The notes: generated by a model not told the origin, from the letters alone. Counted from the first letter of the stretch, positions 34,983-46,584 are shown. The stretch: DNA of 64,000 nucleotides from Plasmodiophora brassicae (GCA_039704465.1 JASFAU010000015.1:248001-312000); one strand, 5' to 3'. Numbers and translations are program-made.

Positions 34983-37771
34983 TTACGAGATAGCGCCCGG
35001 GAGCTGCGTCTGCCTTCGAGGGCTGTCTGCGCTTGCAACGGGGTCGGGCGCCGCGCCGCTCCCATCTATGCAGTCGAACACCATGATCGGGTAGTCGCCG
35101 CCGAACGAGCATGCAGCAATTAGGTGCTGGCTTGGGTGCCATGCGACGCCGTAACATGCTGCCGTGTACCCTGTGCGAACGCAATCAGCAACCGTGTCTC
35201 TAGGCCGGCGACTACTGCCGCGAACCGGTCTCGATCTGCGATACGAGCTCGCCGCTGGCAACCCTCCAAACGTGCACTTTGCCATCCTCGGACCCGGACA
35301 CGACGAACGCCCCGTCTGGAGAGAACTGTGCCCGAATCGCCGAATGGTCGCACTGGACGCCTGACAGGACGCGGCGAAGATCGTATCTACACCGACGTGG
35401 ACGTCAGTCTTCCCAACATGGATGCGATGAGCGCATGCTCCACTGGTACCTGCGGACGCCAAACACGTAGAGAAGGTGGTTCCTGGCCATGACAACGATG
35501 CTGTCCCGAACAGGATCGTGTCGCACAGACGTAATGGCGACGTCTTTCAGCTCCGGGTGCTGCAGGCGGTGCACGGGTCGGAACCGCGACGCGGACTGAG
35601 GCAAGTCCCGGTCCCAGCTCTTTACCGACCCGCTTGCATCGCCGGTCCACATCCGCAACCCCTGCTGGTCGACAGCGATCGAATTGATCGGCGCGTCGTG
35701 CCCACTGAGCTCGTGGATCACAGCGCCTTGCAGCGCGTCCCATACGCGAACGACCCGGTCGACGCCAGCGGTGACGACAACGGCGTCAATGTCGTGGGTC
35801 GGAACGAACCGGGCGCTGTACACGAAGGCCAGGTGCTGCAACGATGCAATAGCGGACACGCCGCGTTCCTTCGCCCAGATCTTGACCGTGTTGTCCGCCG
35901 AAGCGGACGCGAGGAACCTGGCGTCGGCGGACCACGCCAGATCGTGCACCAGGCCGTAGTGTCCAGCGAACGTGTGTTCTAGGGCGCCGTCATCGCTGTC
36001 GAACAGCTTCACCGGGAACATCAGGTACTCGGCGCAGGCCGCCGCGACGAACCTCCCGTCCGGGCTGAACTCTACGACGAAGGCACCGAGCGTGCCGCTG
36101 CTCAGGCGCCCCGCCTCCTCGTTCGGCACCAAACACGGGTCGCCACGTAGACGCTGCCGGCAATTGCTGCGCTGACGAGTGCTGACCGGCACCGAATCAC
36201 GCGCATGGCCGGGTGTGTCAGTAGGCGACGCCGGGCCGAACTTGCTCCGCATCTCGTCGTACCCAATACGACCTTGCTCAATGTCGGTTGGCAGGCGCGG
36301 GCGCTTGCCCCGGACGATGCGGGATCGCAGCGGGGCGATCCCGCGTAGGTTCAGGTACAGCGACGACGGGTACGGAACGAAGCCGCAGTTCTTCTGGACG
36401 ACGTACTCGACGTAGGGGCGCAGTGCACCAGAGCGTTCGCGCGTGGCGGCCTCGCGCGTGTACTCGTACAATTGCACCCGGATGTGGCCGTGATTTGGGG
36501 CGCCGGACGCGCTGAGAGGCTTCACGAACGCCCAGGCGATGGGCAGCGTCCCAGATGGGTACATGTTCAAGTTGACGTGTGGGCCGAAGTCTATTGGAAT
36601 TGGTCAGCAGACCTCGGCGTCGCTACTGACGACCTACCTAGAATCTCAAACAGGATCAGGACACGGTGCTGGAAGAAATGCTGCAGGGATTCGTTGAAGA
36701 TCACCGGTTCCTCCCAGACTGGCGCAAGGACGCGCCGCCCCACGATGTCCCACGGTTCCTACTCGCGAGCGTCAGTGCGTCGTGCCGATTCGCATTCGGG
36801 CCTGCGCTCACTGTTTGCACCGGGAGGATTCGACTACCGGGCGACTCGTAGCGCGTCACAACCGACCACTGTGGATGCGCCTTCTCGAGCAGCTGCCCGG
36901 TCTGCACGTCGACAACGCTGACCTGTACCCAGCGTGTTAAGCCACATTCAGGCAAACTGGATGTGCCGCTCTCACCCGAACAACCGGGTTCATGCAGAGT
37001 GGCACCTCTCGCAGCAGATCGGCTCTGAGGCCAGAAACGCAAAGAATCGGTTGCAACGGGTACTGCTCCATCATGTCCTGGATGAGGTCGGGGCGAGCAG
37101 GAGCCCAGCTCGGCGGTAGCACGACGCCGTCCGCTAGTTCCTGCCAGCACGTTCAACGTCGGCCATACGGTTCAGACACGTTATGCGACCATTTCCAAGG
37201 TTCGTCGTGTCTGTCTATGGGCACTGATCATCATGGCGAACCACTCGACGATCGAGTGCCCGAGCTGGCAGTCGAAGAACGCTAGCAAGAATCGTCCAGC
37301 CAGGTGGGATGTCGCTGACTGCGCAGGTGCCTGTTCGGGAGGCACGTCGATTGCAACATCGCCCGAAGGACGCCCTTCCTTCTCTTTGGGCGTCGGCATC
37401 TCGATTGCATGGTGGTCCGGGGAAGGGCTGGCTACCCGCCTGGGCGACAAGCGGCGGGTCGCCTCGGCGGACGGCATTCGCGATCGTCTTCGCCCCGCGA
37501 AGGTTTCGCTTGGCGATAGCAGGACGGACCGTCGGGTCTGCCGCCTGTGCTCGGCGAAGTCGAACACCGTTGGAGCGGGTTTCGCAGGCGACGAAGGCGA
37601 CTCCATCGCTCCCGCTGCCATCGACATGCGGAGCCTCCGCTTGGTGGCGAAGTCATCAGTAGGTGCCGATGGTTGTGGCAGTGATGGTAGGCGCTGCGGG
37701 CGGTGTATCGGGGACAGAGGCGGTAGCGGGCGCAACGTGCGCCTAGGAGGATCTGGGGCCGACGACGTCAT
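34983..37771 (-). CDS. AHI1: Jouberin/AHI1-like WD40 protein
   Basis: Transition-zone protein of cilia; in animals AHI1 helps gate the ciliary base. ATG at 37771 opens a 130-residue low-complexity N-terminus. Splicing then gives ILCVSGLRADLLREVPLCMN, VSVVDVQTGQLLEKAHPQWS and VTRYESPG, the C2-like pre-propeller block of jouberin. The block MYPSGTLPIAWAFVKPLSAS and IRVQLYEYTRE follow. The WD40 propeller includes VVEFSPDGRFVAAACAEYLM, HDLAWSADARFLASASADNT and VKIWAKERG. The last exons carry CYGVAWHPSQHLIAACSFGG and end LPGAIS before the stop at 34983. The C-terminal SH3 domain of vertebrate AHI1 is absent. Exon limits between 35100 and 35400 are approximate. Confidence 0.83.
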
Positions 37772-37803
37772 ATCGACCCCGGGAGATCTCTGCCGCCGCC
37801 CAC

Positions 37804-38136
37804 CTACTCGTCACCAATGACTGGAAGCGGCACGCCTGCACGAACGGAGGAGGATGGCATCCTGTGACACGCTGCGACCATGAGGCAACCGAATAGGCCC
37901 GAATCATGAGCGCGCCCATTTTCAGACAGGGCGCCGCCCAGGCCATACATCCAGGAACCGTCAGCGTGCTGCAACAGGGAGTCCCGCCCATCTGAACGAC
38001 GTCGTCGGCCGGCGACCTGGACAAATGCGCCACGTTGAATTGCCCACGAGTGACCCCCCATTATGTTGGATGAAGATTCTAAAGATGGACCGACTATAAA
38101 CCCATCGTGGTAGCCCCTGTAGGTCTGGTAGCCCAT
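37804..38136 (-). CDS. Unrecognised small Gly-rich protein (tentative)
   Basis: A minus-strand frame from ATG 38136 (MGYQTYRGYHDGFIVG) of 110 codons to a stop at 37804, 32 bp before the AHI1 start. It is Gly-rich, with SWMYGLGGALSENG and LFGCLMVAACHRM that might form membrane segments like small mitochondrial Gly-zipper proteins. A 25-bp GTCGCC...TTCAG stretch at 37999-38023 might be a very short intron. No family can be named. The frame could be fortuitous. Confidence 0.35.
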   Translation of the reverse strand: MGYQTYRGYHDGFIVGPSLESSSNIMGGHSWAIQRGAFVQVAGRRRRSDGRDSLLQHADGSWMYGLGGALSENGRAHDSGLFGCLMVAACHRMPSSSVRAGVPLPVIGDE

Positions 38137-38519
38137 ATCACCGCGTGCACGGCAGTTGCCCCCCAAAGTCCGTGGTGTACCGTAAACCAGGCCGGCGATC
38201 AGTCCGTGGGTAGGCTATTTACGGCGCTTACAGTGATGGATTGGTCCGTGAATGAAGAGGCCTGCGCGCGCCGTAGCCCCCGAGTGCACTCCAGCGCCCG
38301 ATTTACGCGCGCTGGGTGTGGGCCCCGGATTCCCAATCAGACAGAAGCATCACGTGCGATTTGGGTGCGGGAGCGATGCTCATCGTCATTGCCACTGCAA
38401 TCGTTGCCGTGGCCATTGCCGCTCTCGTAAGTCGATCGGGTGTCCGGGGGTAGCGTCATGGGTGCGATTGATGGCACTTGTAGGGTGCTGCGCAGCCCGT
38501 CACGACGCCGCCACCGCCC
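38137..38519. other. Intergenic between the small minus-strand ORF and the pseudokinase
   Basis: About 380 bp with divergent promoters expected. No gene is seen. Confidence 0.4.
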
Positions 38520-39791
38520 ATGCCGTGTCGGTTGGAAGACTTCGAGACACTGTTTCCTCTCCGCGAGTACAAAGGGCACTACATCGTGAACCTAGTTAGG
38601 CACAAGGCAACGAACGTTCCGTACGCGTTGAAGAAGGGATGCAAGTGGGTGGCATAGAGTTCGCTGTCCACTGATTTGACGACACAGATTGCAAAGGAAA
38701 GCGACCCAAATCATGTGAGGTTGTCCTTTGCTGACCGGGATGCACTGCTGCTGCATCTACGCGGCACGCCTGGTGTGGTCAGGGCATTCTGCACGATGCA
38801 GGACGCCGACTATGCGTACATCCTGATGGAATATTTACCTGGTGGCAATCTATACGTTCGTGTTAGTGGTGACATGTGCTTAAGGGGGGCTATGGTTTGA
38901 TATTGAGTCGCGCCTTGCTATTTAGTGCCCATCATTCCCGACGACGGCGCCAGAGCATTTGGTGAAATTCTACGTGGCGTCGACGGTGCTGGTGCTGGAG
39001 AAGGTGCACCAAAAAGGGATGTTCTACAGTCTCTTGAACCCGGAAAACGTCTTCGTGGACGCCAAAGGATACATACGAATCGTCGACTTCTCGACCTCCA
39101 GGTTCTTTCCACGGGGACACAAGCTGTGTTTCTTCCAGGGCAAACTTGAGTTCGCGTCGCCAGAGGTTGCCGCCTTAGATCGCCGCAGATTTGTTCGTTT
39201 GCTGACTACTGGATCTGCTAGATGGTGAAGACCCTGGGCGCTCTAGAATATTTCCAGGGCATTGGTCTGCCGAGGCGCTATGCTGGATACGACCAGATCA
39301 GTGACATATGGGCACTGGGCATATTCGTGTGCGCCCTGTTTGTGGGCACGACACCGTTCGCCATACACGATATCCAGTACGAAAGCCCAGAGCAATGGGC
39401 GGCTGTGGTCGCGTGCGCCATCCTATCGACACCGGAGCCCGACATTCCGGTCCCGTCAGCCCTGCCACCACTTGCACAGAACTTCGTACGAAGCCTTCTG
39501 AGGCACAGCCCACGGAAGCGCCCGAGTAAGTTGCCAGCCTCCCAGGTTGGCCTGGCCCGTTCTAACTACGTCCGCGTTTGAGCAGAGTTCGACCAGATCA
39601 AAACCCATGCCTGGTTCTGTGGGTTTGACTGGGGAGCGCTTGCCGCAGGCATCATGAAAGCGCCCTACGAGCCGGCGCGTCACCTTTCCGGTCCTTTTGA
39701 CCGGATGAACTTTATGCAGATCCGTCATCCTCGTCATCCTGTCCCTCCGACGCCGCGTCCCAAACGTAACCGTGCCTGGGACGATTTCTGA
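38520..39791 (+). CDS. AGC-family pseudokinase (PKA-like)
   Basis: Protein-kinase fold most like PKA/PKG catalytic domains. Exons start at 38520, with introns at about 38649-38690, 38854-38922, 39190-39260 and 39530-39585. The first exon is LEDFETLFPLREYKGHYIVN with a beta3 Lys in PYALKKG, but the Gly-rich loop is lost. The hinge region is YAYILMEYLPGGNLYVR. Where active kinases have YRDLKPEN this protein has YSLLNPENVFVD: Arg, catalytic Asp and Lys are all replaced. The DFG motif reads DFS. The activation segment keeps FASPEVAA, and the F helix SDIWALGIFVCALFVG is intact. The tail has the AGC-type WFCGFDWGAL and MKAPYEP. Catalysis is unlikely; a scaffolding or regulatory role is inferred. 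Confidence 0.85.
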
Positions 39792-40449
39792 CCCCGCAAG
39801 TAAGGATCAGCTGGATGGACATGGTCAGCCTCCGTTACAAGAACGAGGTGTCATCGCACAGGAGCCCTCTGTCTGTATAAACCTCGTTATCGGCCCTGGA
39901 GAAATGGATCAAGGCACATGAGGGCGAACAGTATTCCGACCCTGTCTGACCGGGACTCAATATGAGCGGGCACAGGTAGTACTGCCAGTACTGGCAACCG
40001 TGCCACCTTTCATTTGCATCCCTTCTCATTTGCGAGTGGAGCCTGCTCTTGCAATTGCCATGACTGGAAACGGCATACCTATCAGTGTTGACTGGTTACT
40101 CGTTGCCACGCCGACTTGGCTTCGTCGAATGCTGTCGTCTCCAGGCAGTTGGTTCGCCGAGCCGCTACAATGCAGGACATTGCCAGGAACTGGAGAATGT
40201 AGCCCTGCGTGCTATCCTGACAGCGCCGGAGGCCGACGTTAATGAAGACCGCTGAGACCTCTCGCATCGGCCTGGGCGAGTTCTCGAGCTCGACACAATG
40301 GACACTACGTCGTAGCACTAACCATGCTGTGTGGCACGCCCCATAGAATATCGAACCCGTGTCGGCGACTTCACGACAGCCTATCGCTGAGGAGCGGTGC
40401 AACGCGCCCAATGGAGTGCAGACAGTCGTTGTATATGTAGGCGTGGGCT
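39792..40449. other. Intergenic, about 660 bp, no gene supported
   Basis: Convergent 3' region between the pseudokinase (plus) and SNRNP27 (minus). Several overlapping open frames of 60-110 codons occur on both strands, none with a recognisable motif or consistent splice joins. Confidence 0.5.
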
Positions 40450-41049
40450 TCAGAACTGCTTGCCAAGTGGGCGATTGAACCCACCGAGCCGGTTCATGTA
40501 CTGCCTGTACTTGCGCTTGCTCATGACTCGAGCGCCAGACATATTCGCTGCGTCGTCTTCGACATTCTTGCCCTTCGTTGACGACAGCTGCGTCGGCAGG
40601 CCTAGGGCGGCCATCATTTCTTCCGGGGCCATATCGTCGGTGATGGCAACGGTAGGCTTCGTCGGGGCAGGCTTCCCATCAGCAGGCGCCTTGCCGTCTC
40701 TCCTATCGTTCCGTTCCCGGGAATCACTCCGCCGGCGCTCGCGAGAATATGATCTGGACGGCGATCGACGGGCATCCCTCCTGTGGCGCCGTTCCCGGGA
40801 AGCACTCCGTCGGCGCTCGCGCGAATCCGACCTGGATCGCGACCGACGGGGCCGGCGCGCCGGGCTGATCGACCTCCGGCTTCGACGCCTGGCGGGACTG
40901 CGCCGCTGCCGATGCGGCGAACGTGACCGGTCGCTTCGCCGCCGCCCGACCGGCGAACGCGACCGCAATGGCATCTGCCGCTGCGATGTCACGGACTTGT
41001 TCGCTGAGTGTCGCGTTCTGTGATCCGCGGAAACCACGTCTCCTGGCAT
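40450..41049 (-). CDS. SNRNP27: U4/U6.U5 tri-snRNP 27 kDa protein
   Basis: Spliceosomal tri-snRNP component. ATG at 41049, or at 40974 ([10 protein letters not shown]), leads an RS domain of repeated Arg-Ser and Ser-Arg dipeptides ([15 protein letters not shown]). The diagnostic C-terminal block is [13 protein letters not shown] followed by [19 protein letters not shown], nearly identical to the family signature in animals and plants. The acidic [14 protein letters not shown] segment sits where the human protein has its EEEIEMM helix. No intron is seen. It fits an intron-rich genome that depends heavily on splicing. Confidence 0.94.
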   Translation of the reverse strand: MPGDVVSADHRTRHSANKSVTSQRQMPLRSRSPVGRRRSDRSRSPHRQRRSPARRRSRRSISPARRPRRSRSRSDSRERRRSASRERRHRRDARRSPSRSYSRERRRSDSRERNDRRDGKAPADGKPAPTKPTVAITDDMAPEEMMAALGLPTQLSSTKGKNVEDDAANMSGARVMSKRKYRQYMNRLGGFNRPLGKQF

Positions 41050-41249
41050 CAACGATCCGAGGCCTGGGTGTATGGCGCACGCGCTCTAATGTCCTGCTAC
41101 CGTAGCGATCAACACTGTGGAATGCTACAATCGTCATGCCCCCTCCGTCAGAGGAGCGCCCTCCCCCCTGGTCCTTGCCAGCTGCCCCGGGGGCTCATGG
41201 TCTCCCCGGCGTGCGACCAGCTGTGCGATTACGCACGTCAGGCGCGCTG

Positions 41250-41615
41250 CTACTTAGCTGATACAGGTACATGTGTTGACATTGACGATATTATCGATGT
41301 AGTGTGGTTGTTGCGCTTGACAGTTGCGACGATAATTTGATGACGGCAAGGACGCGAACAGGACGCCTGGCTATCAGGTGGAGTTCGCAGCAAGTCGTTC
41401 GCGTCTGCGTCGCTCAGTCTACGGAGGCAATTGCGATCAGAGTCACTTTGCGGGGCGGTTGCTGCCGGGGCGCACGCCACCTCCGCTTTGACGCACGCCT
41501 TATACGCCTGGAAGTGTGCATCGCAGGCGGACTTGTCGCCATCGTTCTTCTCGATGCATGCGTAGCTGGCGTCGGCCAGGGCCGCGCACGGGTTGTCCTT
41601 CCTCCACGAGGACAT
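41250..41615 (-). CDS. Twin CX9C (CHCH) mitochondrial protein
   Basis: Small intermembrane-space protein of the CHCHD7/COX23-like class, normally oxidised by Mia40. From ATG 41615 the core is NPCAALADASYACIEKNDG then SACDAHFQAYKACV, a perfect pair of CX9C motifs with the usual helix-turn-helix spacing. The open frame continues for another 70 residues after the core to 41250, longer than the family norm. An alternative is an early stop after a very short intron near 41430. Its start is 129 bp from that of the divergent ornithine aminotransferase, another mitochondrial enzyme. Confidence 0.78.
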   Translation of the reverse strand: MSSWRKDNPCAALADASYACIEKNDGDKSACDAHFQAYKACVKAEVACAPAATAPQSDSDRNCLRRLSDADANDLLRTPPDSQASCSRPCRHQIIVATVKRNNHTTSIISSMSTHVPVSAK

Positions 41616-41744
41616 GACGCACGCAGGCGGCGCCCACAGTCAACCGAGTGCCGCTTTTTTGGACCCGTCAAGGACAAGTGACCACCGCACCCGCCGCCCG
41701 CCGACTCAATACAAAGTCGCCGAAATCATATTCGACTCGTTGGC

Positions 41745-43321
41745 ATGGTGCTCTGTTTACCACGTACGCGCCTGCCGGTCGCGTCGCGAACGCTGCATCG
41801 ATGGGCGTCGTCGACGTCGACGTCGACCTCAGGTGCCACAGGGGCATCTGCGGCATGCATCGAGCTTGGTAGGTGGGCGAGCGCCACGGCTCGACCGCCC
41901 GTCTTAAGTGCTCGGTTGTCAGAGAAGAAGTACGGGGCGTTGAACTACAAACCGTTGCCTGTGGTATTGTCGAAGGGTCGTGGGGTTGAAGTGTGGGATG
42001 TCGATGGGAACAGGTACCTGGACATGCTTAGCGCGTATTCTGCCGTCAATCAAGGACACTGCCATCCTCGTCTCGTTGCGGCCATGTCCAAACAGGCCGA
42101 AGTTTTGACTCTGACTTCGCGCGCCTTTCATAATGACCAGCTGGGACGCTACGAGGAATACATGTCGAAACTCTTCGGATACGATCGGCTCCTGCCAATG
42201 AACACCGGCGTTGAGGTTGGACTATTCAATTTCTTGGGATGTACCTCCTTCGCACTAATGTTTATCACAGGCTTGCGAAACTGGTAAGTTCCATCGTGCT
42301 CAATGCGCGCGTAGCATGCCTTGCTCATGGAACTCGTGCAGCCGTGAAACTTGCCAGACGGTGGGCGTATGATGTCAAGAAGGTCAAGCCGAACGCCGCC
42401 CGCGTCGTGTTTGCTCGCGGGAATTTCTGGGGCCGCTCTCTTGCGGCCGTGTCGGCGTCAAGTGACCCGACATGCTCGGCTCGTTTCGGCCCGTTCATGC
42501 CCAACTTTGACCTAATTGACTACAATGATACCAAGGCGCTCGAGAAAGCAGTCTCACATCCAGACTGTGCCGCATTCATGGTCGAGGTACGAACCATACG
42601 ACGTCGTCGCCATCGGTCCACTAAGTAGGGACTGTCTAGCCCATTCAAGGTGAAGCCGGCGTTATCGTTCCTGACCCTGGCTACCTAAAAGAAGTGTCCC
42701 GAATTTGTAAGAAGAACAACGTGCTGTTTATCGCTGATGAAGTAAGGATCGGTAACGGGGCCGTCATGGAGTCTTATATCCTGTGTTTCGCAGGTTCAAA
42801 CAGGAATTGGAAGGACGGGCCGCATGCTCTGCGTCGATCATGATAACGTTAGACCCGACCTCGTCATCCTTGGGAAGGCGCTGTCAGGCGGTATGATGCC
42901 TGTTTCTGCAGTCCTAGCTGACGATGAAGTCATGCTAACGATCGGGCCCGGTGAGCACGGGTCCACATACGGAGGCAACCCGCTGGCCTGTGTCGTCGCC
43001 ATGGAAGCCCTCGACATAATCCAAGACGAAAACCTCTGCGAGAACGCCGAACGCCTCGGCGCCGTTTTCCGTGACGAACTGTCAAAGACACACCCTGACA
43101 TCATCCAGGCCGTTCGCGGCAAAGGACTGCTGAACGCTATCGTGATCAAACCGAAGGGCGACAAAACCGCATGGGACCTGTGCCTGCAGATGAAAGATCG
43201 CGGCCTGCTGGCCAAGCAGACCCACACGCACATCATCCGGTTCGCCCCTCCCCTCGTCATCAACGAGGATCAGGTCGCCGAAAGCATCGACATCATCAAT
43301 GCTGCAATCGCGGCCTACTGA
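41745..43321 (+). CDS. OAT: Ornithine aminotransferase, mitochondrial
   Basis: PLP enzyme that converts ornithine plus 2-oxoglutarate to glutamate semialdehyde and glutamate. Exons 41745-42215, 42271-42283, 42342-42586, 42640-42741 and 42794-43321 give 452 residues in phase. The N-terminus ([20 protein letters not shown]) is a mitochondrial presequence. Hallmarks are [76 protein letters not shown] and [15 protein letters not shown]. The PLP Lys is in [30 protein letters not shown] and [13 protein letters not shown] follow. The second exon is only 13 nt long; without it ACET is lost from the NTG(V)EACETAVK motif. Confidence 0.96.
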
Positions 43322-43542
43322 ACATTGCCCGATCCTTTGCCGTTCCCAAAGTTCATGCCCTGGCTTGGAGTCGGGTCGATCTGGGCTGCCTGCCAGACCC
43401 TTTTGCTACTAGTAGTGCCAACTGCCAACCCACCTACACTGTGACTACGTATAGCCGGAATGTTCCACTGGCCGGTCCGTGCGGGACCCAAAACGCGTCA
43501 AACGGCATTCTTTGTTGGCAGCCGGCAGAGGCAGTTGGCGCG

Positions 43543-44598
43543 ATGATGGTGCGGTCGTGGGTTGGTCTGGGGGCGCGGTTCGCGACCAGGGCGCCGGCGC
43601 TGTGCGCTCGCCCGCTCTGGCAACAGGGCAAGACGACGACGGTGCGCTGGTTCGCGCAGCACGCGCCGGTCGTTCCGCAGCATGCGGCGCATTCTGGGGC
43701 GATGACGCTGGTCGGCGCCGGCGGCCTCATGGTGTCCACGTATCTCGTCCTGAATCACCTGCTGAACAAGCGCGAGGGGTATTCATTCGGGGCGATTCCG
43801 TCGTCGGTGCACGAGTACATGCGTGGGACGTACGGCTACGTGCTTGGTGGACTGGGGATCACAGCCGCGTCCGCCGTGGTCGCGTTTCGGCAGGGTGCTG
43901 CGCTTCGTATGCTGCAGATGAACCCATGGGGATACATGGGCCTGTCTCTGGCCAGCGTGATGGGCGGGACGATGATTACGATGAGTTTGTCATCGACAGA
44001 GTCGCCCGTGATGAAGCATGCCGCATGGGTCGCGACCATGGCTGCCGTCGGTGCCGTTACGATGTCGCCATTCGCCCTTGTCCCCGCCCCGATTTTGTAT
44101 CGTGCTGCGCTGTATACTGCGGGCATCGTCGGATCCCTGTCCCTGGTGTCAATGAATGCTGAACAGGGCGCCTTCCTGTACCTGGTAAGTGCCCTTGTTT
44201 GTTTCATGGCTTCGACATGCTGCTGACGCGTTAACGACACAGGGTGGTCCATTGTTCGCTGGGCTCACCGTTGTCGCGCTGTCTAGTATCTCTGGCATGT
44301 TCCTTCCTGTCGGTGGGGCAGCGTTCAACATTGCGCAGTCGCTTTCGCTCTATGGCGGGCTTGTCGTTTTCGGTGCGGCTCTCGGAATCGATCATGCGTG
44401 CATCGCTTACAGAATTTGCTAGGCGGGCTCGTCCTATACGACACGCAAGTCATGATGGAACGTGGGCGCATTGTTGCTCGCACCGGCCAGCACCCCGACT
44501 ACATCAACGAGTCGTTTGGCCTCTACTGGAACATCCTGAACATCTTCATCCGAATGGTCGACATCCTTCTCAGACACCAAGGCTCTCAGAAGAAGTGA
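43543..44598 (+). CDS. GHITM: GHITM/TMBIM5 mitochondrial inner-membrane protein
   Basis: Bax-inhibitor-1 family member of the mitochondrial inner membrane, linked to cristae structure and cation exchange. Exons 43543-44184, 44243-44372 and 44423-44598 give 315 residues. The start MMVRSWVGLGARFATRAPAL is a presequence. Seven or eight hydrophobic segments follow, from GGLMVSTYLVLNHLL on. The C-terminal signature after splicing is SLYGGLVVFGGLVLYDTQVM, then NESFGLYWNILNIFIRMVDI, as in animal GHITM. The Asp pair needed for channel or exchange activity in this family is represented by the DTQ Asp and the late VDI Asp. The gene converges on TTC1. Confidence 0.93.
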
Positions 44599-44698
44599 CA
44601 GCTCCCCGCTGAATCGATAACTACATTCGTAAGAGCAAGCAATCACAATATAGAGTTTCCAGGTATATTCACAAACTTGGGGGGTTCTCGCCGAGTGT

Positions 44699-45443
44699 TC
44701 ATTGTTTGAAGTTGATGCTGTACGATCCTGTATTCGGATCCTTGGTCGCCTGGAAGTTGTCCAGACTCATGCCGAATTTCCCTAGCAACGAGTTGCCCAT
44801 CTCCTTCAGCTTGCCTGCAGCAGTCGTCAGCGTACGATGGCTGTTGAACAGCTGCGGGCACATACTCATCATCTCGTCTTTCTGCGCCTCCTGGTACGCG
44901 GCGTTGTCCCGCTCCAGACGCGCCAACTCGTTCCTGTAGTGTTTCGATTCGGGAGACAGCTCCACGAGCTTCTTCGCGTCTGCAGTCATGTGTTATATAG
45001 CTCCCCAGATGAGCGCTCATCACAGGACCCGACCTTCAACTGCATCGTTGTACTTCTTTAACGCTTCCGCTGCTTTCGCACGCCTGACGAGCGCTTTCTC
45101 GTATGATGGATTCAGCTCGAGTGCAGTGGTGCAATGGGACACGACCTAGCAGGCAATGAGATCGATCGCATGCTGGACTCGGATTTAAGCCATATGACCT
45201 TCTCGTGCTCATTCAGTGACAGATAGCATGCGCCCATGTTGCAATGCAGGACGGCGAGCAGCGCCTTCTCTTCGTCACCCTCGGCGTCTCCCACTGTCGC
45301 ATACTGTCAGCTCCCGACCCTCCCACGGCGGAAACGCAATGATCCGTACCCGCGGCGACCGCCTCCTGGTACTTGCCGACCGCGCCTGCCATGTCGCCAT
45401 CGCTGAACAGCCGATTGCCTTCGTCCTTGAGCGTGGTCGCCAT
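44699..45443 (-). CDS. TTC1: TTC1-like tetratricopeptide protein
   Basis: Three-TPR adaptor protein that in animals binds Hsp70/Hsp90 and G proteins. ATG 45443 starts TPR1, MATTLKDEGNRLFSDGDMAG. After an intron comes KALLAVLHCNMGACYLSLNE, then TALELNPSYEKALVRRAKA and EALKKYNDAVE. The final exon (44989 downward) is KKLVELSPESKHYRNELARL, with the diagnostic end GKLKEMGNSLLGKFGMSLDN FQ region and SYSINFKQ. Introns are short and several; limits in 45000-45240 are approximate. Length about 200 residues is compact compared with human TTC1 because the acidic N-terminus is missing. Confidence 0.87.
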
Positions 45444-45722
45444 TGGCGATACGAGGGCCGCGGGCTGCGCACAATTGGCCGCTAAGAATATTCCCATCGG
45501 CGGTAGCCGGTAGGCCAAGACGGCATTGTGCCCAGTTCAACAGAAACCTGACTGCCAGCAAAACGGCGCGACTCCAACCGCTGTCCGGCCACGAGCGTGG
45601 AACAGGCCCCGTTGCGGAGAGCGTCTCCAACGCAGCGAAAACAAACGCTAATACACTCTGGGCAAACCGACAGAGGTTCGGTTGGGAACTCAGAAGCCGG
45701 CCCGAAGCAAGCAAAGGGCGCC

Positions 45723-46339
45723 ATGACGACTAGAGATGTTTATCGCCGGCATCGGGATGACAAGCGCCACGCCGGCAGATGCCGGGGCCTCGTTTCGAAG
45801 TTATTCCGAGCGGTTCCGCGGGGCGCGCTGCGCAATTTGCCGCTGACCGGCCCCGACGGCGCCAAGCCAGCCATGTCGTTGGCGCTGGACGACCTCGATG
45901 CGGAGATCCAGGTGATGCAGGCCGAGAAGGTCGAACGGCAGCAGCAGCAGGTCTGCGAGGCCATGGACCAGGTCGGCAGGGCAAATCGGCCCCCGATTCG
46001 TCGCCCGCGCGCCGTCACTGACGCTGCCAGTGCAGGTCCGGCTCGGCCGCGATCCGTTCGGCTGCCTCCCCATGCAGTCGCAGTCCAGCCTGGAGCTTCA
46101 TTCGGCAATCGTCGAGCACTATTCGTATGGTGCTTGCTACGCTCGCCGATCGGCTCCCGCATCTGACTGCACCCATTAGGAATCGGCACCAGATCGGGAA
46201 AGAGATTTCATCCGTTTCGCGGCGGCAGGCCCGTCGCCAGCGGAAAGCGAAGGCCAAGGGTGCCGACTACGCCGATAGGAATACGTCCAGCATCGCGTGC
46301 AAACTCTCGAAGCGTAAGCGGAGGCAGCAGTCGAAATGA
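45723..46339 (+). CDS. Unrecognised basic, Gln- and Arg-rich protein
   Basis: ATG 45723 (MTTRDVYRRHRDDKRH). Splicing at a GTCGGC donor after MDQ (about 45972) to the acceptor near 46035, and from EHYS to NRHQIG near 46118-46171, gives one continuous frame ending KRKRRQQSK at 46337-46339. A central coiled-coil-like segment is LDDLDAEIQVMQAEKVERQQ. The C-terminus is very basic (SRRQARRQRKAKAKG, then KLSKRKRRQQ), as in nucleolar or ribosome-assembly proteins. I recognise no family. The retrotransposon lies just downstream. Confidence 0.6.
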
Positions 46340-46584
46340 AGCGCTCGTTGAAGTTCCCATGGGACATTATTGCGTTGCACTGGCCGCACTCTGTGGCTGC
46401 CGAGCCCGCTTGCCGATCTTACGGCCGTCGACGTCCTTTGTTGGCGGGTCCTGTAGCTCAGACATCGATCCCACCCGTGATCCCAGCCCGGTTCCCGCTT
46501 CTGGTTTGATGGTCCAGAACGTGGACTTACGATCGGAGCTCGCTGGTGTTCGGCAGCCGTTAACGGGGACGCCTGTTGGCCGGG
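46340..46584. other. Interval downstream of the old DUF2235 stop
   Basis: Convergent 3' sequence between the basic-protein gene (plus) and the former end of the DUF2235 gene (minus). A minus-strand frame encoding STFWTIKPEAGTGLG and a Lys/Arg-rich end runs through it but has no start of its own that I trust. Confidence 0.4.
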
